A stretch of DNA of 64,000 nucleotides from Zunongwangia atlantica 22II14-10F7 (GTDB lineage Bacteria; Bacteroidota; Bacteroidia; Flavobacteriales; Flavobacteriaceae). Below, piece after piece: positions 1 to 8,932 of this stretch; the first letter of the stretch is position 1; each line of letters starts with the position of its first letter. The stretch spans positions 62,001 through 126,000 of the forward strand of contig NZ_ARYN01000005.1 in NCBI RefSeq assembly GCF_002094855.1, in the 5' to 3' direction. Below the pieces are notes generated by a model. It saw only the letters and a program-made list of their open reading frames with translations. It searched no databases and was not told the origin of the DNA. Made by a program: the position numbers and the translations under genes.

Positions 1-377
1 ATATCACGCCACGCCTCGCCATAATCGTGATTTTTATTCATCATCAATTCTTTGGTTGCAGCTATCTTTTCGTCATAAAGTTGCGAGGCTTCTTCTGCAC
101 TCAAATCTGGCTGATCTGCAATTCCTTTTTCAAGCTGAATAAGCGCCATGATCGAATAATTGATAATACCAATAAACTCAGATTTCTCGTCTTCATCTAC
201 TTTTCTCACTTCATTTTCCTGAAGCTTTCTTATTCGCTGTGCTTTAATAAAGATTTGATCTGTTAAAGATGGCAGTCTTAAAATTCGCCATGCACAACCA
301 TAATCTTTCATTTTCTTGGTAAACAAACTGCGGCAGATTTCAATTACTGCATCGTATTGTTTCGAGGTATCTTGCAT
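1..377 (-). CDS. DUF1599 family protein (nucleotide modification associated domain 1), C-terminus cut by window edge
   Basis: Only the first 125 codons are inside the window; the gene runs off the left edge. The protein begins MQDTSKQYDAVIEICRSLF and contains KMKDYGCAWRILRLPSLTDQ, and a related KNHDYGEAWRD motif recurs near the cut. This repeated D-Y-G-x-A-W pattern is characteristic of DUF1599. The family is linked by domain naming to nucleotide modification, but its role in ordinary chromosomes is unknown. I chose the ATG at 375-377 because the homologous N-terminus normally starts there. The frame stays open upstream to another ATG at 468-470, which would overlap the folP start codon, so a 31-residue longer form cannot be excluded. 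It is divergent from folP, and the 91 bases between them must hold both promoters. Confidence 0.8.
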   Translation of the reverse strand, partial: MQDTSKQYDAVIEICRSLFTKKMKDYGCAWRILRLPSLTDQIFIKAQRIRKLQENEVRKVDEDEKSEFIGIINYSIMALIQLEKGIADQPDLSAEEASQLYDEKIAATKELMMNKNHDYGEAWRD

Positions 378-468
378 AAAACCGTGGTAATTTGCGTAAA
401 TTTCGGGCAAATATTCCAGCTGGTCAAAATTATTTTGAACCGCCCCAAAATTTAAAACTTCTAACAGC

Positions 469-1293
469 ATGACCATCAACTGCAAAGGCAAGCTTATCGA
501 TCTTTCTTCTCCCAAAGTAATGGGAATATTAAATATTACGCCCGATTCTTTTTTTGAACATAGCCGAATGCAAAATGAAAGCGATCTTTTTAAAAAAGCC
601 GAAGTAATGCTGAAGCAGGGTGCTACATTTATCGATATTGGCGGATATAGCAGTCGCCCAGATGCCAATGATGTTGCTGAAGATGAAGAATTAAACCGGG
701 TAGTGCCTGCTATCGAAATTTTGGTTAAAGAATTTCCTGAAATTTTAATTTCTGTAGACACTTTTAGAAGTAAGGTTGCTGCTGAAGCTATCGAAGCTGG
801 TGCAGCAATAATTAATGATATCGCAGCCGGAAATCTGGACGAAAAAATGATGCACGTAATCGCACAATATCAGGTTCCGTATATTATGATGCATATGCGT
901 GGTACACCAAAAACCATGAAACAATTAACCGAATATGAGGATCTGGTTGGAGACATCACCTATTATTTTTCAGAAAAAATTAAAGAAGCAAGAGATTTAG
1001 GCATTAACGATCTTATTTTAGATCCTGGCTTCGGTTTTGCAAAAACAACCGAGCAAAATTTTGAATTGCTGAAAAAATCAGATCTTTTCTCTAGCTTTAA
1101 ACTTCCAGTGCTTATTGGGATTTCTAGAAAAACAATGATCCACAAAACGTTGAATATCGATCCAACCGAAGCACTTAACGGCACTACCGTTCTAAATACT
1201 TTAGCGCTTACCAAAGGTGCATCGATTTTAAGAGTTCATGATGTTAAAGAAGCGATAGAAGCTATAAAATTAGTATCGCATTTCAGCAAATAA
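469..1293 (+). CDS. folP: dihydropteroate synthase
   Basis: Condenses 6-hydroxymethyl-dihydropterin pyrophosphate with p-aminobenzoate to give dihydropteroate in cytoplasmic folate synthesis. The 274-residue length is normal. In order the protein shows GILNITPDSF (about residue 18), the pterin and phosphate loop DIGGYSSRPDA, SVDTF, INDIAAG, MHMRGTPKTM, LDPGFGFAKT, GISRKTM and the C-terminal LRVHDVKEA. The usual S-T-R-P-G-A loop reads S-S-R-P-D-A here, a mild variation in a region known to affect sulfonamide binding. The ATG shares bases with an ATG on the opposite strand. cdaA follows after 37 bases on the same strand, a neighbour pair common in this phylum, so co-transcription is likely. Confidence 0.96.
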   Translation: MTINCKGKLIDLSSPKVMGILNITPDSFFEHSRMQNESDLFKKAEVMLKQGATFIDIGGYSSRPDANDVAEDEELNRVVPAIEILVKEFPEILISVDTFRSKVAAEAIEAGAAIINDIAAGNLDEKMMHVIAQYQVPYIMMHMRGTPKTMKQLTEYEDLVGDITYYFSEKIKEARDLGINDLILDPGFGFAKTTEQNFELLKKSDLFSSFKLPVLIGISRKTMIHKTLNIDPTEALNGTTVLNTLALTKGASILRVHDVKEAIEAIKLVSHFSK

Positions 1294-1330
1294 TCTTTTA
1301 TTTTCTATTTTTACATAAAACCTCGCAAAT

Positions 1331-2107
1331 TTGGATATTTTAAGTATTCGCTTCCTGGATATTCTCGATATTGTTCTTATCGCGATCTTGTTGTACAATG
1401 TTTATAAACTTGTTAGAGGTACCGTAGCGGTAAACATTTTTATTGGTATCGTGATCATTTATTTGGTTTGGCGACTTACGCAGCTGCTTCAAATGGAACT
1501 TTTAAGTAGCGTTTTAGACCAGTTTGTGGGCGTAGGAATGTTTGCCTTAATTGTAGTTTTTCAGCAGGAAATAAGGAAATTCCTTTTAATGATCGGGTCT
1601 GCAAATATTACATATAACGGGCGTTTCTTTAGAAATTTAAAATTTACCCGTAACGATTCTGATGATGGTGCTACTAATGTAGATGTAATCGTAGATGCTT
1701 GCGAATCTATGGGACGTACAAAAACGGGAGCACTAATCGTGATCCAAAGAAGTACCAAATTAGATTTTGTAAAGAACAGTGGTGACGAGATGAATATTGA
1801 ATTAAATCAGCCAATAATCGAGTCGATTTTCTTTAAGAATAGTCCGCTGCATGATGGCGCTATGGTGATCGAAGAAAACAAAGTAACAGCCACAAGGGTT
1901 ATTTTGCCAGTTTCTAACGATCGATCGATCCCGCTTCGATTTGGATTAAGACACCGCGCTGCTGTTGGAATTACTGAAAAAACCGATGCTTTAGCACTTG
2001 TAGTGAGTGAAGAGACAGGACAAATTTCTTACATCCGTGATGGAGAATTTACCATGTTTGAAAGTAATACTGAATTACGTGAGCGATTAAAAGAAGACCT
2101 GAGATAG
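1331..2107 (+). CDS. cdaA: diadenylate cyclase CdaA (DisA_N domain membrane protein)
   Basis: Makes cyclic di-AMP from two ATP. This is the membrane-bound CdaA type: about three transmembrane helices in residues 10-80, a short linker, then the DisA_N catalytic domain. The active-site motifs LHDGAMVIEENKV (DGA) and RFGLRHRAAVGITE (RHR) are both intact, so it should be active. The 258-residue length is typical. The start is a TTG at 1331, as no in-frame ATG gives a complete first helix. It sits 37 bases after folP. In other bacteria c-di-AMP controls potassium uptake and turgor, which is relevant because a trkH-trkA pair lies 40 kb downstream. I see no c-di-AMP riboswitch in the window. Confidence 0.93.
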   Translation: MDILSIRFLDILDIVLIAILLYNVYKLVRGTVAVNIFIGIVIIYLVWRLTQLLQMELLSSVLDQFVGVGMFALIVVFQQEIRKFLLMIGSANITYNGRFFRNLKFTRNDSDDGATNVDVIVDACESMGRTKTGALIVIQRSTKLDFVKNSGDEMNIELNQPIIESIFFKNSPLHDGAMVIEENKVTATRVILPVSNDRSIPLRFGLRHRAAVGITEKTDALALVVSEETGQISYIRDGEFTMFESNTELRERLKEDLR

Positions 2108-2282
2108 AAGATTTGAGATTTGAGAAGATCAGAAAACAAGTTTTTTCAATTAATTGAAACTTTAAAAGTCTAATTTCAATAATCTATTTTCTCCTGTCTA
2201 AAGTTTTAAGTCTCTAAAAGCGAAGCGAACAAGTATTTATGTTCTAATTTCTAAAGGTCTATACTGATTTTTTCGAGGTTAT

Positions 2283-3077
2283 ATGAAAGACGAAATTCTA
2301 CATTCTGAAGCTTATTTTTGCAAAAACTGCCAGGCTCCACTTTCTAGTGAGCATGAGTATTGCTATGCCTGCGGAGCAAAAAAAATAGATTCCAGATTAG
2401 ATCTTAAGCTGGTTTTTGAAGAATTCAGCAGCATTTTTTTAAATATTGACAATACTTTTTTAAAGACTTTCACTACTCTTTTTACAGCTCCAGAAAAAGT
2501 TATCGATGGTTATATCAACGGAGTAAGGAAAAGATATTTGAATGTTATTAGTTATTTTACGATCGGACTTACTCTTGCCGGTTTTCAAATATTTTTTCTT
2601 AGAAAATTTTATCCTGAAAGTTTAGAATTACCCGGAATAACTGATAATGCAGACCAAATTCTAATTTTTAATTCTATTTACGATTATTATTCGCTTATCT
2701 CGATATTGCTAATTCCGGTATATGCGTTAATGGCGAAATTATCGTTCTTTAATCGTAAAAAATATAACTATACAGAGCATTTGGTTGTGATGGGATATGT
2801 ATCCAGCCAGTACACTATGATAAGTGCTATTTTGTTGGTCTTTGCCGCAATTTTTGGAGGTAACTTTTATTTTATTGGGAATATCTTAAATCTGCTCTTT
2901 ATGCTTTTTACGGCTTATTGCTATAAAAGATTGCTCAAGCTAACGCTCTCCCAGCTTTTGCTAAATATTTTGCTGTTCATAGGAATTACTTTTATAGTTC
3001 TACTTGGAGTTGTGATAGTTTCAGCTTTAATTATCGTTGCAATGGGTGCAGGTGAAGCTTTTCAACATTCGGTTTAA
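2283..3077 (+). CDS. DUF3667 family zinc-ribbon membrane protein
   Basis: A 264-residue protein with an N-terminal zinc ribbon, CKNCQAPL (about residue 13) followed by CYACGAKK, then a stretch predicted to be cytoplasmic and four or five hydrophobic helices (about residues 95-115, 135-155, 170-195, 200-220 and 235-258). This layout is DUF3667, a family common in Bacteroidota with no known function. The motif VIDGYINGVRKRYLNVISYF before the first helix is typical of the family. It stands alone, 175 bases after cdaA and convergent with the ABC exporter gene. A second family member is at 28302-29381, so these are paralogs. Membership is reasonably clear but function is unknown. Confidence 0.8.
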   Translation: MKDEILHSEAYFCKNCQAPLSSEHEYCYACGAKKIDSRLDLKLVFEEFSSIFLNIDNTFLKTFTTLFTAPEKVIDGYINGVRKRYLNVISYFTIGLTLAGFQIFFLRKFYPESLELPGITDNADQILIFNSIYDYYSLISILLIPVYALMAKLSFFNRKKYNYTEHLVVMGYVSSQYTMISAILLVFAAIFGGNFYFIGNILNLLFMLFTAYCYKRLLKLTLSQLLLNILLFIGITFIVLLGVVIVSALIIVAMGAGEAFQHSV

Positions 3078-3139
3078 AAAAAACTAAGTTTATATTGCCA
3101 AGATTCGATAAAACGAGATTAAATTTTTTAGCTACCGAC

Positions 3140-4909
3140 TTAAGCTGATTCTTCAGTCATAAACTGCACTTCGTAAAGCTTGCGATAATGACCATGATCT
3201 TTCAGTAATAATTCGTCATGCGTTCCCATTTCTACGATTTCACCGCTATCCATTACCATGATCTTATCAGCCTTTTTGATGGTAGCCAATCGATGCGCAA
3301 TAACGATCGAGGTTCTTCCTTTGGTAATTTTATCTGTAGCATCCTGGATAAGCTGTTCACTGTAAGTATCTACAGAAGATGTTGCTTCATCCAATACCAA
3401 AATACTAGGATTACTAACATAAGCTCTCAAGAAAGAGATTAACTGACGTTGCCCAGAACTTAACATTACACCACGTTCCTTCACATTATAATGATAGCCG
3501 TTTGGTAAGGAACTTATAAAATCGTGTATCCCAATTTGTTTTGAAGCCGTGATCACATCGTCTTCAGTAATATCTGGATTATCTAATTTGATATTATGCA
3601 TTATCGTATCGGCAAACAAAAATACATTCTGAAGTACCACCGCAATTTCAGAACGCAGCGATTTTAAAGTCACATCTTTAATATCGATACCATCTACAGC
3701 AATTGTTCCGCTGTCGATCTCGTAAAATCTGTTCAGCAGATTAATAATCGTAGATTTCCCTGCTCCTGTTGCCCCAACAATGGCGATCGTCTCTCCTGCT
3801 TTTGCCGTAAAGTTTACTCCACGTAGCACTTCCTCGCCTTCTACATAACTAAAACGAACATTCTTAAATTCGATATCTCCTTTAATAGATTGAAGCTCCT
3901 TTTCTCCTTCATCTGTAATTGTAGAATCTGTATCTAAAATCCCAAAAACACGATTTGCGGCAACCATCCCCATCTGCAACGTATTGAATTTATCGGCGAT
4001 TTGACGTAATGGTCTAAATAACATCTGTGATAATTCAATAAAAGCGATAATTACACCAAGGGTGATATTTGGATTATCATTTACCGCCTGTAAACCACCA
4101 AACCAAACGATAAGACCAACGGTGATCGAAGTAGACATTTCAGCAATAGGAAAGAAAATAGAGTTATACCAAACAGTTCTTACCCAAGCTTTTCGATGTT
4201 TATCGTTGATATTTTTAAAGTTATCGTATTCGGCTTTCTCACGATTAAAAAGCTGAACGATCTTCATCCCGGTAATTCGCTCCTGCACAAAAGTATTAAG
4301 ATCGGCTACCTGAGTTCTCACTTCTTCAAAAGCAATTTTCATTTTTTTCTGAAAAACTCTGGTCGCGTAAATAATAAAAGGTAATACCGTTAAAACCAAT
4401 AATGTTAACTGCCAGCTTTTATAAAACATAAAACCTAGTACCACGATCATTTTTAACAAATCACTAATGATCATAAAAAGTCCCTGACTAAAAATACTGG
4501 AAATCGTTTCGATATCACTAACCGCACGTGTTACCAATCGCCCAACCGCAGATTTATCATAGTACTTCATTTTAAACTGAAGCATATGTTTAAATAAATT
4601 CACCCTTAGATCTCGTACCACATCCTGCCCCAAGAGGTTGGCAAAATAGATAAAGAAAAACTGTGAGGTAACTTCAAGAATAAGAAAACCTATCATTAAA
4701 GAAACGTAGAAAATTAGGTTTCCGTTATCTTTTGGTGTGATAGAATCGTCTATGGTTACCTGCAACAAATAAGGTCTTGCTACTGCAAAAAACGACAATA
4801 AAATAGCCGTTATAGCTACAAAATAAAAAGTTAACTTATAGGGGTTTGTATATTTAAGCAGGCGCTTAAAAAGATCAAAATCAAATGCATTTCCCGTTTT
4901 AGAGGCCAT
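3140..4909 (-). CDS. ABC exporter, fused permease and ATPase (MsbA/MdlB-like)
   Basis: A 589-residue half-transporter: a six-helix exporter domain (residues 1-325) followed by a nucleotide-binding domain. The ATPase motifs are complete: Walker A GATGAGKST, Q-loop VVLQN, signature LSSGQRQL, Walker B ILVLDEATSSVD and H-loop IVIAHR. With one set of motifs it should work as a homodimer or pair with a partner encoded elsewhere. The substrate cannot be told from sequence; lipid, lipopolysaccharide precursor or drug export are all seen in this family. I prefer the ATG at 4907-4909 over the TTG one codon upstream. The gene begins inside the last 11 bases of truA, so the two are translationally coupled in one operon. 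Confidence 0.9.
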   Translation of the reverse strand: MASKTGNAFDFDLFKRLLKYTNPYKLTFYFVAITAILLSFFAVARPYLLQVTIDDSITPKDNGNLIFYVSLMIGFLILEVTSQFFFIYFANLLGQDVVRDLRVNLFKHMLQFKMKYYDKSAVGRLVTRAVSDIETISSIFSQGLFMIISDLLKMIVVLGFMFYKSWQLTLLVLTVLPFIIYATRVFQKKMKIAFEEVRTQVADLNTFVQERITGMKIVQLFNREKAEYDNFKNINDKHRKAWVRTVWYNSIFFPIAEMSTSITVGLIVWFGGLQAVNDNPNITLGVIIAFIELSQMLFRPLRQIADKFNTLQMGMVAANRVFGILDTDSTITDEGEKELQSIKGDIEFKNVRFSYVEGEEVLRGVNFTAKAGETIAIVGATGAGKSTIINLLNRFYEIDSGTIAVDGIDIKDVTLKSLRSEIAVVLQNVFLFADTIMHNIKLDNPDITEDDVITASKQIGIHDFISSLPNGYHYNVKERGVMLSSGQRQLISFLRAYVSNPSILVLDEATSSVDTYSEQLIQDATDKITKGRTSIVIAHRLATIKKADKIMVMDSGEIVEMGTHDELLLKDHGHYRKLYEVQFMTEESA

Positions 4910-5651
4910 CAAAAAGTGCTGTTTTAGGGTATTCTATTTTGGTTAAATATAAACCATGTGCCGGAACCGAAGTTCCAGCCATACTTCTGTCTTCGCTTTT
5001 AAGGATTTCTTTCAAAAATTCACCCGAATTTTTACCAAGACCAATATCTAGCAAGGTTCCAACGATCGCTCGCACCATATTTCGCAAAAAACGATCTGCT
5101 GAAATATGGAATATAAGCTCGTCTTCAGTTTGTTCCCAAAAAGCTTCAGTAATGCTGCAATTATACGTTTTTACATCGGTTCGGCTTTTTGAAAAGCACT
5201 TAAAATTAGTGTAATCTTTCAACATAGCCGCTGCGCGATTCATTTTTTCGATATCCGGTTGCTTTGAAAGATAGTACGCCAAATCGATCTTAAATGGGTC
5301 TTTAGAATTTACAATATGATATTCGTAACTTCGGCTAGACGCATCAAAACGCGCATGTGCTTCTGGCTGAACCTTAAATAATTGCCGAACCGAAATATCT
5401 TTTGGTAAAAGTGAATTCAGTTTAAATTGAAGTGTTTTTTCATCGAATTTCACCTCAGCATCAAAATGCGCATACAATTGTTTGGCATGCACACCGGCAT
5501 CTGTCCTGCCCGCTCCTACTACTTCTATATCTTGCTGAAGAATTTTTGAAAGCGCCTCCTGAAGTACCTGCTGAACACTCACAGCATCTGGCTGAATTTG
5601 CCAACCATGATAAGCAGTACCCAAATAGGCTAAATCTATAAAATACCTCAA
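4899..5651 (-). CDS. truA: tRNA pseudouridine synthase A
   Basis: Isomerises uridine to pseudouridine at positions 38-40 of the tRNA anticodon arm. The first domain has YLGTAYHGWQIQP, and the catalytic aspartate lies in GAGRTDAGVHA. RFLRNMVRAIVGTLLDIG in the second half is the other family signature. The frame is open upstream to a GTG at 5684, but homologs begin with M-R-Y-F-I, which matches the TTG codon at 5649-5651, so I call 250 residues starting there. It is the first gene of a two-gene unit with the ABC exporter, whose start overlaps the truA stop. The 5' end of truA also appears to hold the -7 element of the divergent phosphodiesterase gene. Confidence 0.93.
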   Translation of the reverse strand: MRYFIDLAYLGTAYHGWQIQPDAVSVQQVLQEALSKILQQDIEVVGAGRTDAGVHAKQLYAHFDAEVKFDEKTLQFKLNSLLPKDISVRQLFKVQPEAHARFDASSRSYEYHIVNSKDPFKIDLAYYLSKQPDIEKMNRAAAMLKDYTNFKCFSKSRTDVKTYNCSITEAFWEQTEDELIFHISADRFLRNMVRAIVGTLLDIGLGKNSGEFLKEILKSEDRSMAGTSVPAHGLYLTKIEYPKTALFDGL

Positions 5652-5751
5652 AGCTAAACTGAATTTTCTAATTTTGCAGCGCACAAAGATAAGGCATTTA
5701 TTCTGCTAAATCGAACTTAAGCAAAAGCTTTAACCTGAAAACAATTCTGCT

Positions 5752-6249
5752 TTGAAAAAGATTTTATTATTAAGCGATACACATTCTTATATTGACGATA
5801 GAATTATCCATTATGCTGAACAAGCCGACGAGATTTGGCATGCCGGCGATATTGGAACTATAGAGGTAACCGATAAACTAAAAGCGACCAGAAAACCGCT
5901 TATCGCCGTTTTTGGAAACATCGATAATGCTGAAATTAGAAAAGAATTTCCTTTAAATCAACGCTGGATGTGCGAAGGTGTAGATGTTTGGATTACGCAT
6001 ATTGGTGGCTATCCTAAAAAATATAATCCGGCGGTAAGAGACGAGATTAGGCAAAATCCGCCTAAATTATTTATTTGTGGTCATTCACATATTTTAAAAG
6101 TAATGATGGATAAAGATTTAGGATTGCTACACATGAATCCCGGTGCTGCAGGAAAACACGGTTGGCATAAACAACGAACTATGCTAAGATTTGTAATCGA
6201 TGGTGAAGACATTAAAGACCTGGAAGTTATCGAACTGGCAGGGAAATAG
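5752..6249 (+). CDS. YfcE/MJ0936-type metallophosphoesterase
   Basis: A small calcineurin-like phosphodiesterase of 165 residues. Metal ligands are visible in order: SDTHSY (D, H), HAGDIG (D), FGNID (N), THIGG (H) and CGHSHI (H-x-H). The family includes cytoplasmic enzymes active on phosphodiesters such as bis-p-nitrophenyl phosphate and 2',3'-cyclic AMP, but physiological substrates are mostly unknown. The start is TTG at 5752; no ATG precedes the SDTH motif. The gene is divergent from truA. A TAATTTTG element at 5670-5677 fits the Bacteroidota -7 box for this direction, though I see no matching upstream TTG. No neighbour suggests a pathway. Confidence 0.87.
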   Translation: MKKILLLSDTHSYIDDRIIHYAEQADEIWHAGDIGTIEVTDKLKATRKPLIAVFGNIDNAEIRKEFPLNQRWMCEGVDVWITHIGGYPKKYNPAVRDEIRQNPPKLFICGHSHILKVMMDKDLGLLHMNPGAAGKHGWHKQRTMLRFVIDGEDIKDLEVIELAGK

Positions 6250-6464
6250 TTTTCGATATTCAGTTGGCAGCTTCAGTATTAATCAATATTAAGTTAGCAG
6301 TTCCAGTAAGCAGTTAACTAATGCAACATGAAATTAACAGTCGCTGTAGGCATTCCAGGAAGACGATTTGAGCTCAGCGCTTAAATAATTTAGCTTTAAA
6401 ACATCAAATTTCAACTTGGCAATAATCTAGAATTTATTTGAAAATGATCAGCAAATTACCTTAG

Positions 6465-6490
6465 GGTATTATAGCCTTTGGCAGGGCCAA
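6465..6490. repeat. dispersed intergenic element, copy 1 (TTGGCNNNGCCAA core)
   Basis: This 26-base segment matches 62584-62609 at 23 positions. It ends in a short inverted repeat, TTGGC-AGG-GCCAA. In the other copy the arms are identical while the three loop bases differ (GGT). Both copies lie immediately before a terminator between convergent genes. Confidence 0.55.
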
Positions 6491-6493
6491 TAA

Positions 6494-6523
6494 AAAAACC
6501 CGAAGTCTTCACTTCGGGTTTTT
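6494..6523. terminator. bidirectional intrinsic terminator
   Basis: A hairpin with arms CCCGAAGT and ACTTCGGG is flanked by A-runs on the left and T-runs on the right. It can therefore stop transcription from both the phosphodiesterase gene and the DUF4293 gene. Confidence 0.85.
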
Positions 6524-6552
6524 AACGCACTAATACTACTAAGATGATAGGC

Positions 6553-6963
6553 TTATCGTAATCGATCTACAGATTTTACAAGATCTTCGTCCTTTTTAAT
6601 GGCTTTATTTGCCAAAACTAGAAAAACGATAGAAATGATAGGAAGAAACATCCCAATACCCTTCTCTGAAATATTCATTTCTCCGGGTAAACTTAGTGAC
6701 CAATAAACAAACACTCCTAGTATAAAAAAGTTTAATACTATATTGATACGCCCCAATACAAATTGAAGCTTTCTATTCTTAAACATAAAAATACTGATCA
6801 AAGATAATAATCCAGAGGCAATAAACATGATAAACACCGTTAATTGATCTAAAGCGTAAACCGCGCTACCTTCTTCAGTTTGCCACAATGCAAATACAAA
6901 TATAAGCCAAAGGCTTACTATTGCTACCATTAATAAATAAACTGTTTGTATTCTTTGAAGCAT
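6553..6963 (-). CDS. DUF4293 family membrane protein
   Basis: A 136-residue integral membrane protein. It begins MLQRIQTVYLLMVAIVS, a start shared by the Bacteroidota DUF4293 family, and has four hydrophobic segments (about residues 7-27, 42-63, 73-92 and 101-118) plus a short charged C-terminal tail (KKDEDLVKSVDRLR). Its function is unknown. It is divergent from rho, an arrangement common in this group, with about 200 bases between them. No signal peptide cleavage site or catalytic motif is visible. The family call rests on start motif, helix count and genomic neighbour. Confidence 0.75.
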   Translation of the reverse strand: MLQRIQTVYLLMVAIVSLWLIFVFALWQTEEGSAVYALDQLTVFIMFIASGLLSLISIFMFKNRKLQFVLGRINIVLNFFILGVFVYWSLSLPGEMNISEKGIGMFLPIISIVFLVLANKAIKKDEDLVKSVDRLR

Positions 6964-7162
6964 ATTATCTTAAATCTGCCGACAAAAATAAAATAAAGTT
7001 TTTAGAAAAAACAGCTATTTTTCTAAATAAAGTTGTATAATTGCATACACATTTCGTAACCGGTTCTTTACAGGTTACTTATGACTCCAAAAATTTTATT
7101 TTTCTATTCTTCCAAAAAGAAGTCTATACAATCAATCCAAACAAATTTATTCTTGACTATTC

Positions 7163-8818
7163 ATGTTTGAAATTTCTGAATTAAAAGCTAAAAAGCTACC
7201 TGAGCTTCAGGAGATTGCTAAATCTCTAAACGTCCCAAAGTTTAGAAGTCTTAAAAAATTAGATCTAGTTTATCAAATCTTAGATTATCAGGCTGCTAAC
7301 CCTACAAAGACCAAAGAAGCTCTACAAGAAGAAAAGGCCGAAGAGAAAAAAACCGAGGATAAGCCAAAAAGACCAAGAAAGAAAATTGGTAGTGACAAAA
7401 AACCAGGCAGACCAAAGAAAGCTGAAGAAACAACTTCTTCAGAAGTAAAAAAGGATATTCCTAAAAAGGAAAACCAGGACAACACTCCTAAGCCAGAAAA
7501 TAAAGCTCCTAAGAGAGACCAGGAATCTAATAAAGAGGATCATTCTGCTAGAAATAACAACAATAACAGAAACAACAACCGTAAAGATTCCAGAAACAAT
7601 AACAACAAGAAGGATAATCGCAACGATAACAACAGCAACAATAATCATAAAAACAACGGTAACCGCGACAACCGTAACCGCTACCGCGAGCCAGATTATG
7701 AATTTGATGCGATTATAGAAAGTGAAGGCGTACTGGATATTATGCAGGACAACTACGGTTTCCTTAGATCTTCAGATTATAATTACCTTACTTCTCCAGA
7801 CGATATTTATGTATCACAGTCTCAAATTCGTTTATTCGGATTAAAAACCGGTGATACAGTACTAGGGCAAATTAGACCTCCAAAAGAAGGTGAAAAATAT
7901 TTCCCTTTAATCAAGATCAATAAAATTAATGGTCTTGACCCACAGGTAGTAAGAGACCGTGTTTCTTTCGAGCATCTTACTCCGCTTTTTCCAAAAGAGA
8001 AATTTAACATCGCAGATAAAGAAAGTTCTATTTCTACACGAGTGATGGATCTATTTTCTCCTATTGGAAAAGGACAACGTGGCATGATCGTTTCGCAGCC
8101 TAAAACTGGTAAAACAATGTTATTAAAAGACATTGCTAACGCCATTGCTGCAAACCATCCAGAAGTTTATCAAATTATCCTTCTTATCGACGAACGTCCA
8201 GAAGAAGTTACCGATATGCAACGTAACGTACAGGGTGAAGTTGTTGCTTCTACTTTCGATAAAGAGGCGCACGAGCATGTAAGAGTTGCAAATATTGTTT
8301 TAGAAAAAGCTAAACGTCTTGTAGAATGCGGGCACGATGTAGTGATCTTATTAGATTCTATTACACGTCTTGCAAGAGCTTACAACACCGTACAACCTGC
8401 CAGTGGTAAGGTATTAAGTGGTGGTGTAGATGCTAATGCGCTACATAAACCAAAACGTTTCTTTGGTGCCGCACGTAATATTGAAGGTGGTGGTTCACTT
8501 TCTATCATTGCTACGGCCCTTACAGATACAGGTTCTAAAATGGACGAGGTTATCTTTGAAGAATTTAAAGGAACCGGTAACATGGAGCTTCAGTTAGACC
8601 GTAGAATTTCTAATAGAAGAGTTTTCCCAGCAATCGATCTTATTTCTTCAAGTACGCGTCGTGATGATCTTCTTTTAGATGAAACAACTATCCAACGTAT
8701 GTGGATAATGCGTAAATATCTTGCCGATATGAATCCTGTTGAAGCAATGGAATTTATTCAGCAAAAAATTAAGCAAACAAATAATAATGAAGAATTTCTT
8801 ATTAGCATGAACGGCTAA
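7163..8818 (+). CDS. rho: transcription termination factor Rho with long Asn/Lys-rich insertion
   Basis: The hexameric RNA helicase that ends untranslated transcripts. Residues 1-50 form the Rho N-terminal helical domain ([19 protein letters not shown]). Residues 53-176 are low-complexity, first Lys/Glu/Pro-rich and then almost all Asn, Arg, Lys and Asp. The cold-shock RNA-binding domain follows (about 182-250), then the ATPase with P-loop QPKTGKTML (about 312), [10 protein letters not shown] and the Q/R-loop region around [18 protein letters not shown]. At 551 residues it is about 130 longer than E. coli Rho because of the insertion. Such insertions are usual in Bacteroidota, and in Bacteroides the Rho disordered region has been tied to phase separation. 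An intrinsic terminator follows. Confidence 0.97.
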   Translation: MFEISELKAKKLPELQEIAKSLNVPKFRSLKKLDLVYQILDYQAANPTKTKEALQEEKAEEKKTEDKPKRPRKKIGSDKKPGRPKKAEETTSSEVKKDIPKKENQDNTPKPENKAPKRDQESNKEDHSARNNNNNRNNNRKDSRNNNNKKDNRNDNNSNNNHKNNGNRDNRNRYREPDYEFDAIIESEGVLDIMQDNYGFLRSSDYNYLTSPDDIYVSQSQIRLFGLKTGDTVLGQIRPPKEGEKYFPLIKINKINGLDPQVVRDRVSFEHLTPLFPKEKFNIADKESSISTRVMDLFSPIGKGQRGMIVSQPKTGKTMLLKDIANAIAANHPEVYQIILLIDERPEEVTDMQRNVQGEVVASTFDKEAHEHVRVANIVLEKAKRLVECGHDVVILLDSITRLARAYNTVQPASGKVLSGGVDANALHKPKRFFGAARNIEGGGSLSIIATALTDTGSKMDEVIFEEFKGTGNMELQLDRRISNRRVFPAIDLISSSTRRDDLLLDETTIQRMWIMRKYLADMNPVEAMEFIQQKIKQTNNNEEFLISMNG

Positions 8819-8842
8819 TTGAAATTTTTTAGTTGAAATTAA

Positions 8843-8868
8843 GAAGCGGCTTTTATGGCCGCTTTTTT
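8843..8868 (+). terminator. intrinsic terminator after rho
   Basis: The stem AGCGGC/GCCGCT with loop TTTTATG is followed by T-rich sequence, 25 bases after the rho stop codon. The open frame of the next gene extends back into this hairpin, which supports its internal ATG at 8933 as the true start. Confidence 0.8.
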
Positions 8869-8932
8869 ATTATATCATTTTTCCTGCGCTATTGATAATT
8901 TTCTTTTTATTTTAGGCCTATCTAGAATTGCT

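Larger units (their letters stand above)
6250..6552. other. convergent intergenic region with a degenerate dispersed repeat and terminator
   Basis: These 303 bases lie between two convergent genes. The first part has short degenerate repeats of the form CAGTTGGCAG / TTAGCAGTT / AAGCAGTTAAC. The second part contains the dispersed element at 6465-6490 and the shared terminator at 6494-6523. I see no plausible gene. Confidence 0.6.

Noticed and set aside
27-266. Open frame of 79 codons on the plus strand at the window start
   Set aside because: It is antisense to the DUF1599 gene, whose protein has family motifs; the plus-strand product has no recognisable feature.
2108-2282. c-di-AMP or other riboswitch before the DUF3667 gene
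   Set aside because: The segment is AT-rich with no stable pairing or known conserved bases.
7439-7648. Valine/isoleucine-rich frame on the minus strand inside rho
   Set aside because: It is the reverse reading of the AAC/AAT-rich insertion, so its hydrophobic composition is a by-product of codon bias.
8855-8932. Upstream extension of the response regulator to an ATG at 8855
   Set aside because: It begins within the rho terminator hairpin and lacks similarity to receiver domains; the ATG at 8933 gives the standard start.
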